64,000 nt of DNA from Podaxis mareebaensis (lineage: Eukaryota; Basidiomycota; Agaricomycetes; Agaricales; Agaricaceae), in assembly GCA_018524725.1 (NCBI GenBank), contig JAEUWP010000515.1, positions 1 through 64,000 of the forward strand. The letters are read 5' to 3'. Shown here in pieces: positions 46,386 through 58,540 of this stretch. The position numbers and the translations under genes were made by a program. Below the pieces are notes generated by a model. It saw only the letters and a list, made by a program, of their open reading frames with translations. It did no database searches and was not told the origin of the DNA. Numbering within the stretch: the first letter of the stretch is position 1; every line of letters starts with the position of its first letter.

Positions 46386-47443
46386 ATGTTCACTTGCCTT
46401 TCTCCATGTTTATTCGGGCATAGGATTCTTCACGACATTGTGAGCTCAACCGTCTTGCATAATGTCCTCGCTGACCAGATGATAAGGGTATATAAGGGTA
46501 TATAAGGTGTAATATTTATTAATGCTTGGACAAATCGCCATCACCCTTCTCTCATGCTCCACTACTGATTACTTTTACAAGTGACCTCTACACCTAATCC
46601 CACCAGCTTGCCAAAAGCAGTATGAGCTGTTGGATTCCATTTAGGCTGGCAACAAGTGGGTAAGGAGGACCACAAGCTTTAAAACCTCGTCAGATTCGTG
46701 ATCTATGGGAGGTACCACGACCCAAGAACAGACCACAACACAGAAGATACGCAGTTGTCCTGGTTGGCTACACGATCCAGCAATGAAGGTTATCATTCTC
46801 TGCCAGGCGGTGTGTCACCCTTGTGTTCCGATGAGCCGTGTTATACCTGTTACCCAACTACCGTGCATACATATCGTCCGGTTTTGGCTGAGTCAGTTAT
46901 CCAGAGCTACCCGTCATGTCCCAGGATTGTGTTCCGGGCGTGAAAGCCTTCAGGCGAAAACAAGTGGTGGGGAGGAAGCGAGATACGGTCAGGAGGTCAT
47001 CCACCTTGAGTTATAAAGAGCCATCAGGGGTGCGGAACAGAAATTCCTCTGCGTTACAGATTACCGCTCTTTTGTGAGCGTACCCGGAACAATTTGACAG
47101 GGCCACGGAGCGTAGAGACTAAAGACCTGACAGAAAGGTGGAATTCGACGGGTACAATTTGGGCGTTGAAGAGTTATGATTTCGTCGTTACTTTTGCTGG
47201 AGATACTAAGAGGCGAGCCTTGAGGTACTTAAGTTAGTGTGACGGCTGCGTAACGTGCGATCAGAAGAGCAGCGGTCTGGACAGAACAATGTATAAGACA
47301 CCCTGGGTACCCACAAGGAGGGATAAACTTTGACCACGTTGATCTCCTCCATGAGGCTGCAGAGTGAGGGAATATAATTGGGTTCATTTTTGCCCTTCAG
47401 GCTCATCGAACATCATATAGAAACTATGTACCTACAGAAATAA
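46386..47443. other. Intergenic region with a TATA-like direct repeat
   Basis: No gene is seen. Near 46482-46506 the unit ATAAGGGTAT occurs twice in tandem, giving two TATATAAG elements, but no start codon with a coding frame follows. Confidence 0.5.
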
Positions 47444-47564
47444 GGCGAGATGGCCGAGTGGTCTAAGGCGCCAGACTAAGGACTAGGGCATTCAGATGTC
47501 TAACTCTTCCTACCCAGTGGGAATCTGGTCTTTCGGGGCGTGGGTTCGAATCCCACTCTCGTCA
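47444..47564 (+). tRNA. tRNA-Leu (AAG) with a 41-base intron
   Basis: The acceptor stem is GGCGAGA / TCTCGTC with discriminator A and one G-T pair at 2:71. The D-arm is GCCGAGTGGTCTAAGGC. The anticodon stem CCAGA...TCTGG encloses CTAAGG, giving anticodon AAG. There is a variable arm and the T-arm GTGGGTTCGAATCCCAC. An intron of about 41 bases (47482-47522) sits in the usual place one base after the anticodon. A T-run follows (47572-47577) and should end polymerase III transcription. The second copy, 480 bases downstream, has identical exons. Confidence 0.93.
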
Positions 47565-48043
47565 CAACACCTTTTTTGTAGGGTGTTGTCAATGAATGGG
47601 AGTGTGGCTTGATGTAATGAATAAGAATCTTATCGTAAATACAAGTATGTTCTTGTTACTTGTGCGATGGATAGGGCAGCATAAAATGTTACATTTTACT
47701 GAAAAATAACAGAGAACAACTGATACGAAAAGTTGGATAAAGAAATTCGCACGGCGGATCACCCACACAGATTAGCGTGCCTCGAGTTCGTCGGCGGTCG
47801 AAGTCGAACGGTTGGATGTGTTGCGCGGAAAACTTGCGACGTCGTTGGAGGTCTTGCTCCTGAAGAGTTTTATTTTTTGGTCATGTATTGAGCGCGGGAG
47901 AAAAGGCTAGCGGGGAAGGGCGAATGAGCCTGGAATGGATATATACCTGCGACAGCCATTCTCGCCACAAGGATTCGTATCTGGCGTCAGGCCTTTGATC
48001 TGCGCCGTGATCGATATTTTCATCCCCCGAACAACATTCATCA
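47565..48043. other. Spacer between the two tRNA-Leu genes
   Basis: No gene is seen. It starts with the terminator T-run of the first tRNA. Confidence 0.6.
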
Positions 48044-48150
48044 GGCGAGATGGCCGAGTGGTCTAAGGCGCCAGACTAAGGACCAGGACATTGAGATGTC
48101 TAGTTACTATCTGGTCTTTCGGGGCGTGGGTTCGAATCCCACTCTCGTCA
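48044..48150 (+). tRNA. tRNA-Leu (AAG) with a 27-base intron
   Basis: This has the same mature sequence as the copy at 47444-47564 but a shorter intron (about 48082-48108). The first half of the intron resembles that of the other copy (AGATGTCTA is shared) while the second half differs and is 14 bases shorter. A T-run follows at 48153-48156. The tandem copies probably arose by duplication, with selection holding the exons constant while the introns drifted. Confidence 0.93.
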
Positions 48151-50306
48151 AACTTTTGAGTGCTTGGTCTTCAAAGCTTACTCTAGTTTTACATTTTACC
48201 TTCTTGCTGTATCCGCCGCACCCTCGAATGCACATTGAAAGCACCCCTTGAGGTCCTGGGGGCCAATGAGGAGGTGTGAGAAATGGAATCGAGGGGACAG
48301 ATACCTGCCTCAAGACGCATGGTCCATGTGAGCTCTTCCAGACCACTTATGTTGATGTCTGTACGATTGGAAAGGGGGTTCTCAATGGCACTTAACTTTC
48401 CGATTGTCCATTGAAGCCCCGATCGGGTAGGCTATTACTTAGTCTTGTTAACCCGTGATACAGCGCTCGAAGTTTATCCAGCATGTCTTTGAAGAAGCTG
48501 GTTCGGTGGTCGCTGGAGGCACCACATGTCAACGACGCGAGGGGTGTTGGCGAACAGTCGGAATATTGAGTCCCTGAGATCGTTGCCAATCACTCCCCCT
48601 TCTTCCGACATCGGCCAACGGCACGAGTTACTGCCTGTTCCCACTGGATTCTATCGCGCCTGTCTTCACTCAAGCCATAAATGCTGGTCACCCTGAAGCG
48701 TTACCAATCGTTTCTTTCAAAGGATGCTCATATTCGACATTCTAAGTATATCTATCCTTCCTTATGGGGTCTCCGGTCGAAACCGGGTAAAACGTGTCCC
48801 AGGGATTGCTGGAATGTGGCGGTTTTGGAGCTACAGAACAACTTCGACTGCGAGTCTGCCGACATATGAATACGGGAGTGACGACAGGCTGTTCACAGGG
48901 CGGCTGCTGGATCATGCATCGTGCGTCATCTCATTCTATTAACGCGGCACCTCTCCTCTTCCATGAGGTCGTTGCGTTCCGACGGGGATGCCGCTGGAGT
49001 CGAGTGCCTAGGGGGCGTCTGCGCATACACAAGGTATATTATTTCGCTGTGATTGTGTCCAACCAAGAGCTTTCTGACAAAGATAGACACTGTATTTGCA
49101 ACTTGAAACTATAAATGCTGGCTTTGTCTCATGCCAAAAATTGCCAGGGGCATGGGCATATATTCTGAGGTTCAGCTCCAGTCAGCTTCCTCGCCGAGGG
49201 TCTTGCTCGGGAATCGGGAACGCGGTGGTTTAGTCACTTTGTTAGCGTGGTTGCTAGAGCGGTCCAAAGGAAGGTTTATGTGAGAAACGTGCGTACTGGA
49301 AAGGCATTCTCGAGCGAATACGGAAACGCACCGCTGGTTTTTCCGTTCAGCCACCTAATCAAAACTCACGTAGGTCGAGAGCTGATAGTTCCATGGTCGC
49401 TCCATTGAGGTTGCCTCTAGCCAGAGTACTTGAGCACTGCTTGGGTAGGAGAGAGGCTTATCAGTGGCTTATCTTATCTACAATGTCAACATGGTCTGTT
49501 CGGATTGCGCTCACTGCTCAAACGCTCATGACGTGACTATTACGACTTGTTCGATACGCACATTTATAAGACGTTGGACACTGCTGACCATCAACTTGTT
49601 CCCCTCGTCCTTGTGTGAAACCTTCACACTCCCATATGGACAGATCGCTTCACAAATCTCCAGCCACCAGGTTGACGGAACCAATATTCTAGAGCCAACC
49701 GACCCTCGCATACGTTATGGATTAGTGAGAGACCTTCTTTTATCCAATTATAACGCTCTCAATGTCCAAAGAGGTTAGCGGAGCGCTACCCCCGTCTCGA
49801 TGGGCGGCTAATATATTCCAATTGGAGATAGTTGAACTTCCTGATCCTTTATCGTGTCAGGTGCACCTCAGGACCATTAGGGGTACTCTGAACCAGTCAG
49901 TGCGACGAACGGTGCGCATCAACAGCTCCGAAGTTTGAACCCCAATCACCCCACACATTAAGAAAGGTACCCCAAAAATGTCAACGGGGCGCTTCGATGG
50001 TCCGGTAATAGGCAGGTGGAATATAGCCTGCTTTACTGGGAGTGCAAAGTTCTGATTGATGGATCAGAACTTGACTGGTTTCCAACCTTCTCATTGGGCG
50101 GAGAACATCGGTGGTTTTGACATCTGAAAGAGACAGGAAGAGACACTGCGGGACAGATGACGTCACCAACGTTGGTGGACGGTCTTATAAGTAGTCTCAA
50201 CGGTCAAACCGCAGGTGAGCAACTCTTCAGCTCTTTACTCTTTGCGGAATCAGTTACCTGCACACCTGTTTTCAAGAATTCCAAGCGCCCAGAAAATCTG
50301 TGCGAA
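48151..50306. other. Gene-poor region upstream of EGT1
   Basis: About 2.1 kb without a recognised gene. Several frames of 60-105 codons occur (for example 48794-49114 and 49464-49778, +) but show no known motif and no consistent splice structure. A degenerate element is possible. Confidence 0.45.
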
Positions 50307-53300
50307 ATGCCCGCAGATATTCTACAGCTTCACACTCACTCCGCTACCTCTCCTCTAATCGACATCGCACAACTCGTCCATGATGGCCTCTCTCATCCTG
50401 CTGGTCAGAAGAGCCTCCCAACCATCCTCCTGTACGATGAGCGTGGACTTAGGCTTTACGACAACATCACCACTGGCGCTCCGGAATATTACTTGTTCGG
50501 CGCTGAAGAGCAGATTCTCAAGGACCATGCCGATGACATCGTCAAGGTCATGCACGGCGCTATTGGTGGCACCATTGCGGACGAGGTGGTGTTGGAACTC
50601 GGCGCAGGGTACGTCACGGCTCGTTAGTTCCGTGCTTGGGATGAGAATTCTCTTCACTGGCAAAGCTGTCCTTCCTTTTTTGCTTTGTTGGTGATCGACC
50701 ACTTGCTCATCATTCACCCATTTAGGGCTCTGAGAAAGACGTCGCACATTCTTTCCGCATTGGCTCATCTTGTCAGCGACCAAGCGCCAGTCGCTCCCAT
50801 CACTTATTATGCCCTTGATCTCGAGCAACGTGAGCTCGAACGTACCTTGGGAGAAATCCAAAACTCGCAACTCGGCGGACAGCTTAAGGGAAAGGTCGAG
50901 ACGAAGGGCATATGCGGAACATATGACGATGGCCTCAAGTACCTCAGCGATGGAGGGTTGTATAACCTTCGAACTAGGGAAGAACTCGCCGATGTGACGG
51001 AACGAACCTCTCACTCTGGGAGAGCGATGTCCCCTACATCTACTCGGTCTAGCGGGTCTGGGAGCCAGGGTACTCTGGCTACGGATAGCACCCCGCCTTC
51101 CTCGCCAGATGCCACGCCTCCATCCCTGCATGTTATGTTTCTCGGATCTTCTTTGGGCAACTTCTCTCGATCTGGCGCTGTTGAATTCCTTCGCGCTCTT
51201 CCTTTGAGACCCGGTTCTGGTGACACTCTCCTGATCGGACTTGATCACGACAATGATCGGGCTTTAATCGAGAAGGCATACAATGATTCTCTTGGACATA
51301 CCAACAAATTCATCATGAACGGTTTGCGTGCTGCCGGTCGTGCTCTGGGAGACGAAGATTTATTCAATGAACAGAACTGGGAGTACTTCAACAGATACGA
51401 TACCGTACGCTTGACTACTGTCCTCTATCTTCGGACATTCTGACTTTTTTCTGTTCAGAACGAACGTATGGCACCTATGCAAATACCATGGTCTGTTCTC
51501 TAACTATTAATAGGTCGACACGAGGCATTCTTTAAGGCAAGGCTCGATCACTCCATTACCACCCCTAGTGGAAGGGTCTACACCTTCAAGAAAGATGAAA
51601 TGCTCAAAATAGAAGAGTCATTCAAGGTAGAGCGGGTTTAACCAATATCCGTGCTTTTATGATCTGAATCACCCTACCTAGTTCTCCGAAGTTGACGCTT
51701 ACAGTCTCTTCACTGACGCAAACCTTCGACCCATTCAACGATGGGTAGACAATAACTCACAATATTCGCTATGGCTCCTGGAGCGTCCTCCTTTCATCTT
51801 CCCACTCCCATCTTCTCCTCTTGCATGCAACAGGAGAGGTGAGCTGATTCCAAAGCAGTCGTACTCGGCGTCACCTTTCGGTGTTCCTGCTCGACAGGAT
51901 TGGGAAAACATGTGGGCTCTCTGGGACTTCGTCACGTTACGCATGGTCCCTCCGTCCATGCTTCATGAGAAACCCATCGATTTGCGACACATCTGTCTGT
52001 TCTATTTTGGCCATATCCCCACCTTCTTGGATATCCATCTCTCGCGGCTTTTGGAAGAACCGCACACGGAACCCGAAGAATACAAGGTGAGGAATTGTGT
52101 GTCACCCGTGAACTAAAACTCATGCTATTTGTCTCAGTATATCTTTGAGGTCAGTATTCACAGTCAAGATTACGAGGTTTAGAAGTCTGACCAGGGTCTA
52201 GCGTGGAATCGACCCCGACGTGGATGATCCAGCCAAATGTCATGTAAGTTTGATGATATTCGTATTTCATGAATCCGCAATTCACTGATCACACTGAATC
52301 AGCCTCATTCCGAAGTACCAACGAGTCCGGAAGATTGGCCAACCCTTCCCGATATTCTCCGGTTCCAAAACCGCGTCCGCACTCGCTTGATGAACTTATA
52401 CGATGATATTGACTCAGGAAAGCGCCTCTTGACTAGGAAGATGGGTCGAGTCCTGTTCATGACTTTGGAGCATGAAGCGATGCATGCGGAGACACTTCTC
52501 TACATGCTCTTACAGAGGGCCGGAACCGGAACCATACCCCCTTCCGACTTCATGAAGCCCGATTGGGAGTCGCTCGCTGCGTCTTGGAATGCGGCGCCCA
52601 AATCCATGTGCCAGACTATTACGTTGGGTCCTGAGACGGTTACTCTTGGACATGATGACGTAGAAGCAGAGGATAGTCATCCGGATAAGGTCCGCGCTGT
52701 GGAAGGACACGAGTATGGCTGGGACAATGAGCACCCGAAGAGGAAGGTTGAAGTTGAACAGTTTGAGATCTCTTGGAGGCCCGTCACCAATGGAGAATTC
52801 TACGAATTCTATTTGGGTCACGGAAAAGACAAGGTTGAGCTTCCAGCGAGCTGGGTTGTTGAAGATGGCGTTGTTCAAGTGAGTCATGTCATCATTCGGC
52901 GTACCGCTCACTCACAGGCCATTAGGTCCGTACACTATATGGCCCGGTTCCTATGGATGTCGCGAAGTACTGGCCGGTTATAACTTCGTATGACAACCTT
53001 TCGACGTATGCTATGGTCAAAGGTGGACGCTTGCCCACGGAACCGGAACTTCAGCTATTCTATGACAAGTTCCATTGGGGTTATGAAGGCGGGACTAACG
53101 TCGGGTTTAGAAATTGGCACCCGTTGCCGTAAGCACCTTTGATTTTCGGGGATCTTGGTTTGTAATCAAATTCATTGTCTATTAGTGCAACGACAGGGAG
53201 CTTGAGGAATGGAGGCAAAGGGCATAATGGGGGTGTTTGGGAGTGGACATCTACTGTGTTTGATAAAACTGAGGGCTTCGTTCCCTCTAACTTATACCCC

Positions 53301-53575
53301 GGGTAGGCATTTCGCTCGCATTGATGTTTATTCTGGGGTTGATGGTATCGTGTAGATACTCTATGGATTTCTTCGACGGCAAGCATCAAGTTGTGGTGAG
53401 TACGCGCGAGTTTTCGGGGACGTTTTTCTCAATTTCATCTCTCCAGCTGGGAGGATCGTATGCGACTGTACCCCGCATCTCCGAGCGCCGTACCTTCAGA
53501 AACTGGTACCAGCGTAATTACCCGTATCCTTGGGTCGGAGGCCGGATTGTCTATGACGCGAAGACAAGCACTTAA
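50307..53575 (+). CDS. EGT1: Egt1 ergothioneine biosynthesis enzyme
   Basis: This two-part enzyme makes the antioxidant ergothioneine from histidine: an S-adenosylmethionine-dependent histidine trimethyltransferase, then an iron-dependent sulfoxide synthase. My model is join(50307..50608, 50726..51404, 51459..51465, 51514..51626, 51682..52086, 52138..52149, 52202..52243, 52303..52878, 52926..53128, 53186..53302, 53356..53395, 53447..53575), 874 residues. The methyltransferase part has YDERGLRLYDNITTGAPEYY, LELGAGALRKTSHIL and HVMFLGSSLGNFSR, interrupted by a Ser/Pro-rich loop. The DinB-like part has the iron site EHEAMHAETLLYML (H-x3-H-x-E). The C-terminal sulfatase-modifying-type domain has WRPVTNGEFYEFYL, GGRLPTEPELQLFYDKF and FRNWYQRNYPYPWVGGR. 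The third exon is 7 bases and the sixth is 12. A longer N-terminus from the in-frame ATG at 50157 is possible. Confidence 0.94.
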
Positions 53576-53692
53576 GGGACCAGACCGGACGCGTCCTCTG
53601 AACAAAAAATGGACATGTACTTGTACCGGGCAACTCGTGTTTCCTAGTATGCTGATAAGGGACTGGACTTCGTCTTGTTTGTGTTTCTATGC

Positions 53693-55101
53693 CTATGTGT
53701 CGAGCGCCTGAACGAATTCTTCCGTTTCGTGACCCTCTTCTTGCTTTATGATAGGAATAGCCACCTGAACTACATTTGTCTCCTGTTTCTTCTGATGAAG
53801 ATATCTCTGTGCATATTGCAGGGATAGACGCCTCTCGTTCAAGGAAGCGTTCCTTCCTAGCCATATGTATATGGCTGGTTGCGCGGGGTCTTGTGAGTTG
53901 TCCAACAAAAACGCATCTTCGGATGACAGCGACGCCTGATTGACGACCGCGACCCGATTGAAGATTACAGTACCAGTCTTGTCCGACAACCGGAAGAGGC
54001 TCGTCTGAGCATCTTGAGATTGGTATGGAGCGGAGGCTGGAACCAAAGACTCTGCATTGAATTCCTTTAGGAATAGACCGGCTCCGGGCCCGCCTTCGTC
54101 TGGAATAACATGGCATTATACCATTGGTCATTGATTCATATTCTGCAAGGAAAACGAAACATGGACTCGCCATAAACAAGTACTTCGCCTTCGCCCTTCC
54201 TTTCGTTCGCAAGACTCCTAACGAACTCGGCAGCTTTGAATCGCTCTTGTCCAGCACTGCCCTTCGTGTTGAACTGTAGGATCTTAGCCCCTTTATCCAA
54301 AACGTAGACGTCGCCCTCGACCAGACTGGAAGCCTCTGCGGGGACTTGCCTCACCACGAGGTTGGATCGTCCAGTTGTGCTGCGTGACAGATTCACACGA
54401 TACAGCTTTCGCATGTCGGGCGGAGGGGGTTCTGTGACATGGTGGAATCCTGTTGTTACACCGCCTTGGAGACAGGTGAATTGGGGGAAATAAGAGAGAA
54501 AACGGGATGATTCATAGTTCTGTGCTTCGCGGTATTGCACAGGGACTCCATGGAGATCTGCAGGAGAAGGTTGTTGTGTACACGAGGCTATGGGAAGGAA
54601 GAGTGACTTACGATCGTCTAGTTCCACAGTCTTGTAGGCGGCGGTACCCGCTTCGTCCTGAGTTGTGTTCTGGCCAAGCCAGAAATGGAGGTCATAGGAG
54701 AGAGAGATTGCATCCGGGGACTTCTTGTATGTCTTTTGGTGGAGAGGACAATGTGAGAGGACATCTAAAAAGACAGTGATTGCTCACATGAAGAACGATA
54801 TAAGAGTCACCATCGTAGAACATTCCGTAGCGGTCCTTTGGCCATTCGACAACACGGAACTGTTCTATGCGCCAAATTTGAAGACCTATAGCTGTCCCAG
54901 CTTCCTCCCATGCAGCTTCTGTATCGCCCGCATGCTCGCGGACGTGCTTCTCGAGCTGGTAAATACGTGCCTGTGAAGGTGTATTCAATTGCCTTTTAGA
55001 TGGGGACAGCTTACATCAGAGCCTAAAAGAGCGATGTTCGAGTCGTCGATATTGTATCGGGTTGGTTTCGTTAAATGAGCCATATCGTGATTCATCGACA
55101 T
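53693..55101 (-). CDS. Severin/gelsolin-type actin-severing protein
   Basis: This is a calcium-dependent actin-severing and capping protein with three gelsolin-like repeats, the severin/fragmin size. The stop is at 53693-53695. The start is one of three in-frame ATG codons (55101, 55095 or 55083); the last begins MAHLTKPTRYNIDDSNIALL. Repeat 1 has IWRIEQFRVVEWPKDRYGMF followed by YDGDSYIVLH, and LHFWLGQNTTQDEAGTAAYK. Repeat 2 has VQYREAQNYESSRFLSYFPQ and KLYRVNL. Repeat 3 has SLFRLSDKTGTVIFNRVAVV and YIWLGRNASLNERRLSLQYA. The splice that joins VY to DEGGPGAG appears to use a GC donor (54169-54170, - strand). The gene converges on EGT1 with 117 bases between the stop codons. With alpha-actinin and cofilin it is the third actin regulator here. 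Confidence 0.87.
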
Positions 55102-56604
55102 CAAAGCGCCGCTGGTGGTTTTTTGATCGCAGCTAGGGGCTGGGAAGTATGACGTATTCGACGGTACTTGATATATTTAGGTTGAAGGAAGTCTACACAA
55201 GCAGAGTATGTGGGGGACGTCGTATACCATTTCCAGCCAATTTGAAGTGTCCTTTCGGCTCATAGGAGCTACTTGTGCAAGAAATGTCCCCCATGTCAAC
55301 AGCCTGCCAGTAACAGCACAGCAGCGGATACTACATGTCACACCCCCGGCCATGCCATGGCGGCCTTGACATTTCTCGTGGCCGCGTGCCTAGGTGTTAT
55401 GACAGCGGAACATCCGATACCATCTCGTTTGCAAGCTTGAGCCTAATTTAGTTGTACCATCAAAGGTGCGGCCGGACGAAACCTGATACATTGGATTATG
55501 ATACTTCGATTAGGTGTGAGCCATAGCGACCGTTCCTGTCGAAAAATCCAGTTCAGATGAGTCTACTGGAAAGGTTAGGAGGGACCGAGTAGTAGGACTA
55601 CAGGAATCCGGGACTCCACTATTTTTGGACCATCATTGATAGTCTTTGCTGGGATCACTATCGAGCCTTCATGAGCCCCGCTATGCTGAAACGAATAGGA
55701 CGCAACACACTGAGTTAATTCGGAATGACTCGATCGCCTTTTCGAAAGACCCGGGCTCTTCAGTACTTCGGTCTCCATCATACGTTCTCTTGACCTAGGC
55801 AGACCGGTGGAGCAGTTACAGGATACTGCGACGGCGTTCTGATTTTGGAACCAAGCATACAAGGAAGAGTGTGCGACAATGTCGCATCAGCGCTCTGAGA
55901 ACAGCCAACTGTGTATCGCGAGGGTTAGCTATATTTAAACCTACCCCGAATGCTCCATAATGCAGGGGACCTCGAAATCCGCAGTCCCAACTCTCGCCAC
56001 TTGGCGAGTTTGGCAGTGCCCAGTGGTGATGAGTGGAAACTTCGGCCGTGGGCGTCGAGCACTGCAGTTTTCTTTACGTTTCCACTAGCCAGTATTACTT
56101 CAGTTTGTGGAGGTCTTCACCCGACAGGCTTCGGCAGCAACCAGGAGACACAAGGAGACACCGAGCAACGCCCAGTTCCCTGTTAATGAGAATATCCGAT
56201 TGGTCACAGCCACCCGCAGCGATCATCTTACCTTGTGGTATGTAGCAGTATGTAGCTTGTGGTAGGTACTAGGCAGGCACAGGTACCTCCATTCGACCCT
56301 GTACAAGACTCTTCAACCTCGTTGCATGGGAACATTGAATTCGATATTATAGGTGAACCAAGGAGAGCTGGTAAAGAGATAAAAAGTATATTTTTGGCAG
56401 GTGCAGTTGGGAACCAAGGAAGCTTGGCCGACCAAGCCGAGGCTGCCACGGATCCTTTTCTCCGCGCACGTGAAACACACCGCACAGGTTCGATGAATGA
56501 TCTGAAGTTATATTGTCTTGGCGAATGGATTCGTATCCCTATAAAAAAAACCTCCCTTGCACCTGAGGGAGCAAACACCTCCCACATCTTCCCCTTTACG
56601 ACCA
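55102..56604. other. Intergenic region and promoter of the first duplicated secreted gene
   Basis: No gene is seen. A TATAAAAAAAA box lies at 56540-56550, about 60 bases before the next start. From about 56350 onwards the sequence is repeated upstream of the second copy (about 58320-58540). Confidence 0.6.
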
Positions 56605-57570
56605 ATGTTGCGCGCCGTAGCGATTGTTGCTCTTGCTGGTTTGGTTAGTGCCCAGTAAGTCCAAGAGTATATTGATAGTGAATCCTGGGACTCACCTTTC
56701 GTCAAAGGCTGCCGGGACTTTCGAACCAGTGTATGTCAGCACTGACCGGCCTTGTCGCCAATGAAGATGCAAGCACTTGCTTGGGCCTCGACTCTTTGCT
56801 TTCCCTGGCAACAGTGTCCAATGACACATCCATTGTCGGACCCATCAACGACTGGACGGCAAATGTATGTGCTGCGGCACCCTGCAGCAACCAAACCCTC
56901 GCCGCCATCGTGAGCAACATCACCTCTGGCTGCCAGAACGAGATTGGCATCGGTCAATCGAATGCAGACCCGACCATCCTGGCCGCGAGTATCACACCTC
57001 TTGTTCAACAATATTATCCTACTGTCAGGAAAATAGTCTGTTTGAGAGAGTGAGTGGAGGTCTTTTTTTTTTACTCAAGGGAGACAAACTCATGGCAATG
57101 TTTAATGTGTAGCGGCAATACCAATTGTCTTACTCAAACCCTGACCAACGTCGAGTCCATAACCGGACCTCTCACCATCAACAACATGATTAGTATCGCC
57201 CTTGGTGGTCGAATTATTTCGGACATCCCCAACAATGTTACCTGCACGGACTGCATTAAAGCTGCTTACAATGTCATCAGGACCGATGCCCCTGACCTCG
57301 TGGAAGACGTTGCTCCAGAGCTCCAATCGCGATGTGGTGCCTCCTTCACGGGTACGTTTTGTCAATCAATATTACGTCCCACGACATGCTAAACATATCT
57401 TCTATATAGACGGGAATGCCCCATCCAGCATCTCGCAGAGCGCAGTTGACGCATCCAGCAGTGGCAGCTCCAACAGCAACACGCAGAACAACGGAGCTAC
57501 AACAATCATTGCGTCCGGCCTCGCTGTCTCTGCTTTGACCATCGTTTCCACTGTCATCGCTTTCATTTAA
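56605..57570 (+). CDS. Secreted, probably GPI-anchored cysteine protein (copy 1)
   Basis: My model is join(56605..56654, 56708..57049, 57113..57351, 57410..57570), 263 residues. The signal peptide is MLRAVAIVALAGLVSAQ. The mature part has spaced Cys residues in blocks such as SNQCMSALTGLVANEDASTC, ANVCAAAPCSNQTL, NNVTCTDCIKAAYNVI and LQSRCGASF. There are several N-glycosylation sites and then a Ser/Asn/Gly-rich stalk (SSSGSSNSNTQNNG). The end is hydrophobic (IIASGLAVSALTIVSTVIAF), typical of GPI attachment. I know no assigned function. Mushrooms carry families of such cell-surface proteins. An almost identical copy lies 1.9 kb downstream with the same introns. Confidence 0.82.
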
Positions 57571-57844
57571 TGGAGGGTGATCCACGCTACTCTTAACATA
57601 TGCCCTTCTTAGTTCTTCCTACGGATTAATTTAATCTGGACATTTGTGGACTTCTGAAGAACAATTACATCCATTTTTCATATTCTCTTGGATCTCTTTT
57701 GAATCTTCGATGCCGGGGCCTGGGGTCTGGGACCTCGGCCGTCATTGGATCGGAACGCCTAAACTTCTGCAAAGGATGATTTCACAACATTGATAGCCCG
57801 TACATATCACAATCAGAATTAGCCAAACTATGTGTCAACCAAGA

Positions 57845-58310
57845 CATGTGGTTGTCGGGACGCTTCTCGGGGTTGTAAGGCCTCCAGTCACAGTAGTTTC
57901 GGTACTGGGGTTGAGCAAAGCCCGCGTTGAACTACTCGAAAATATCTTCCTCCGTTGTAAGCCTGGTCTTACACCGATTGACACCGACACAACGATCAAC
58001 TGACTAATTGACCGATGATGTCACAGGAGAGGCGGATGCCCCTCCTATATAAAGCGACATCTCTTCGTAATAACACTTGACCCTTCTCCCTATTCTACGA
58101 TCATCTCTTCTGTATTCGCATATGTTCAACTCGTTAATAACAACGCCCTTGCCTATTCATCTGTCGTTGATCATCGTGAGTAACATCTGTGGGAACAGAC
58201 TTATATCCGTGTAGGTCTGGATTATTTCCCAATGTCCAAATTTCCTTTGTTGTTCCTCCATAGCAGGCTCTCCGCGTGCAGATTCATGTTCAATCCACTT
58301 CCAATGCAAC
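57845..58310 (-). pseudogene. Relic of the gene at 59730-60797, split by an insertion
   Basis: Bases 57858-57960 and 58221-58304 closely match the 3' coding part of the downstream gene (59769-59957). The relic covers roughly its last 75 codons. The two halves are separated by about 255 unrelated bases (57962-58212). One extra T (GTTGTAAGC against GTGTAAGC) shifts the frame before the break. The piece stops abruptly at CCACTTCC, where the upstream flank of the next secreted gene begins. Read in order, a convergent pair (secreted gene and this gene) was duplicated, and this partner copy then decayed. Confidence 0.75.
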
Positions 58311-58476
58311 CAGGAAGAGCTGGTAAAGAGATAAAAAAAATTTTCGGCAGGTATAGTTGGGAACCAGGGGTATTTGCCGAGGCTGCTCCGTGTTGTTTCC
58401 TTGCCCGTGAAACCCACCACACAGGTTGATGAATGATCTGAAGTTACGTTGTCTTAGCGAATGAATTCGTATCCCT

Positions 58477-58486
58477 ATAAAAAAAC
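58477..58486 (+). promoter_or_regulatory. TATA box of the second secreted copy
   Basis: CCCTATAAAAAAACCTCCC lies about 60 bases before the start at 58541 and is nearly identical to the box of copy 1 at 56540-56550, showing that the promoter was duplicated with the gene. Confidence 0.6.
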
Positions 58487-58540
58487 CTCCCATGCAACCG
58501 AAGGAGGGGACACCTCCCTACATTTTTCCCTTTATGACCA

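Noticed and set aside
50355..51248. 297-codon - strand frame opposite EGT1
   Set aside because: It lies antisense to conserved methyltransferase exons and also spans the EGT1 intron; no motif is seen. It is a shadow of biased codon use.
15660..55101. Alpha-actinin, cofilin and severin as an actin gene cluster
   Set aside because: Only the first two are adjacent; severin is 34 kb away with unrelated genes between, so a functional cluster is not supported.
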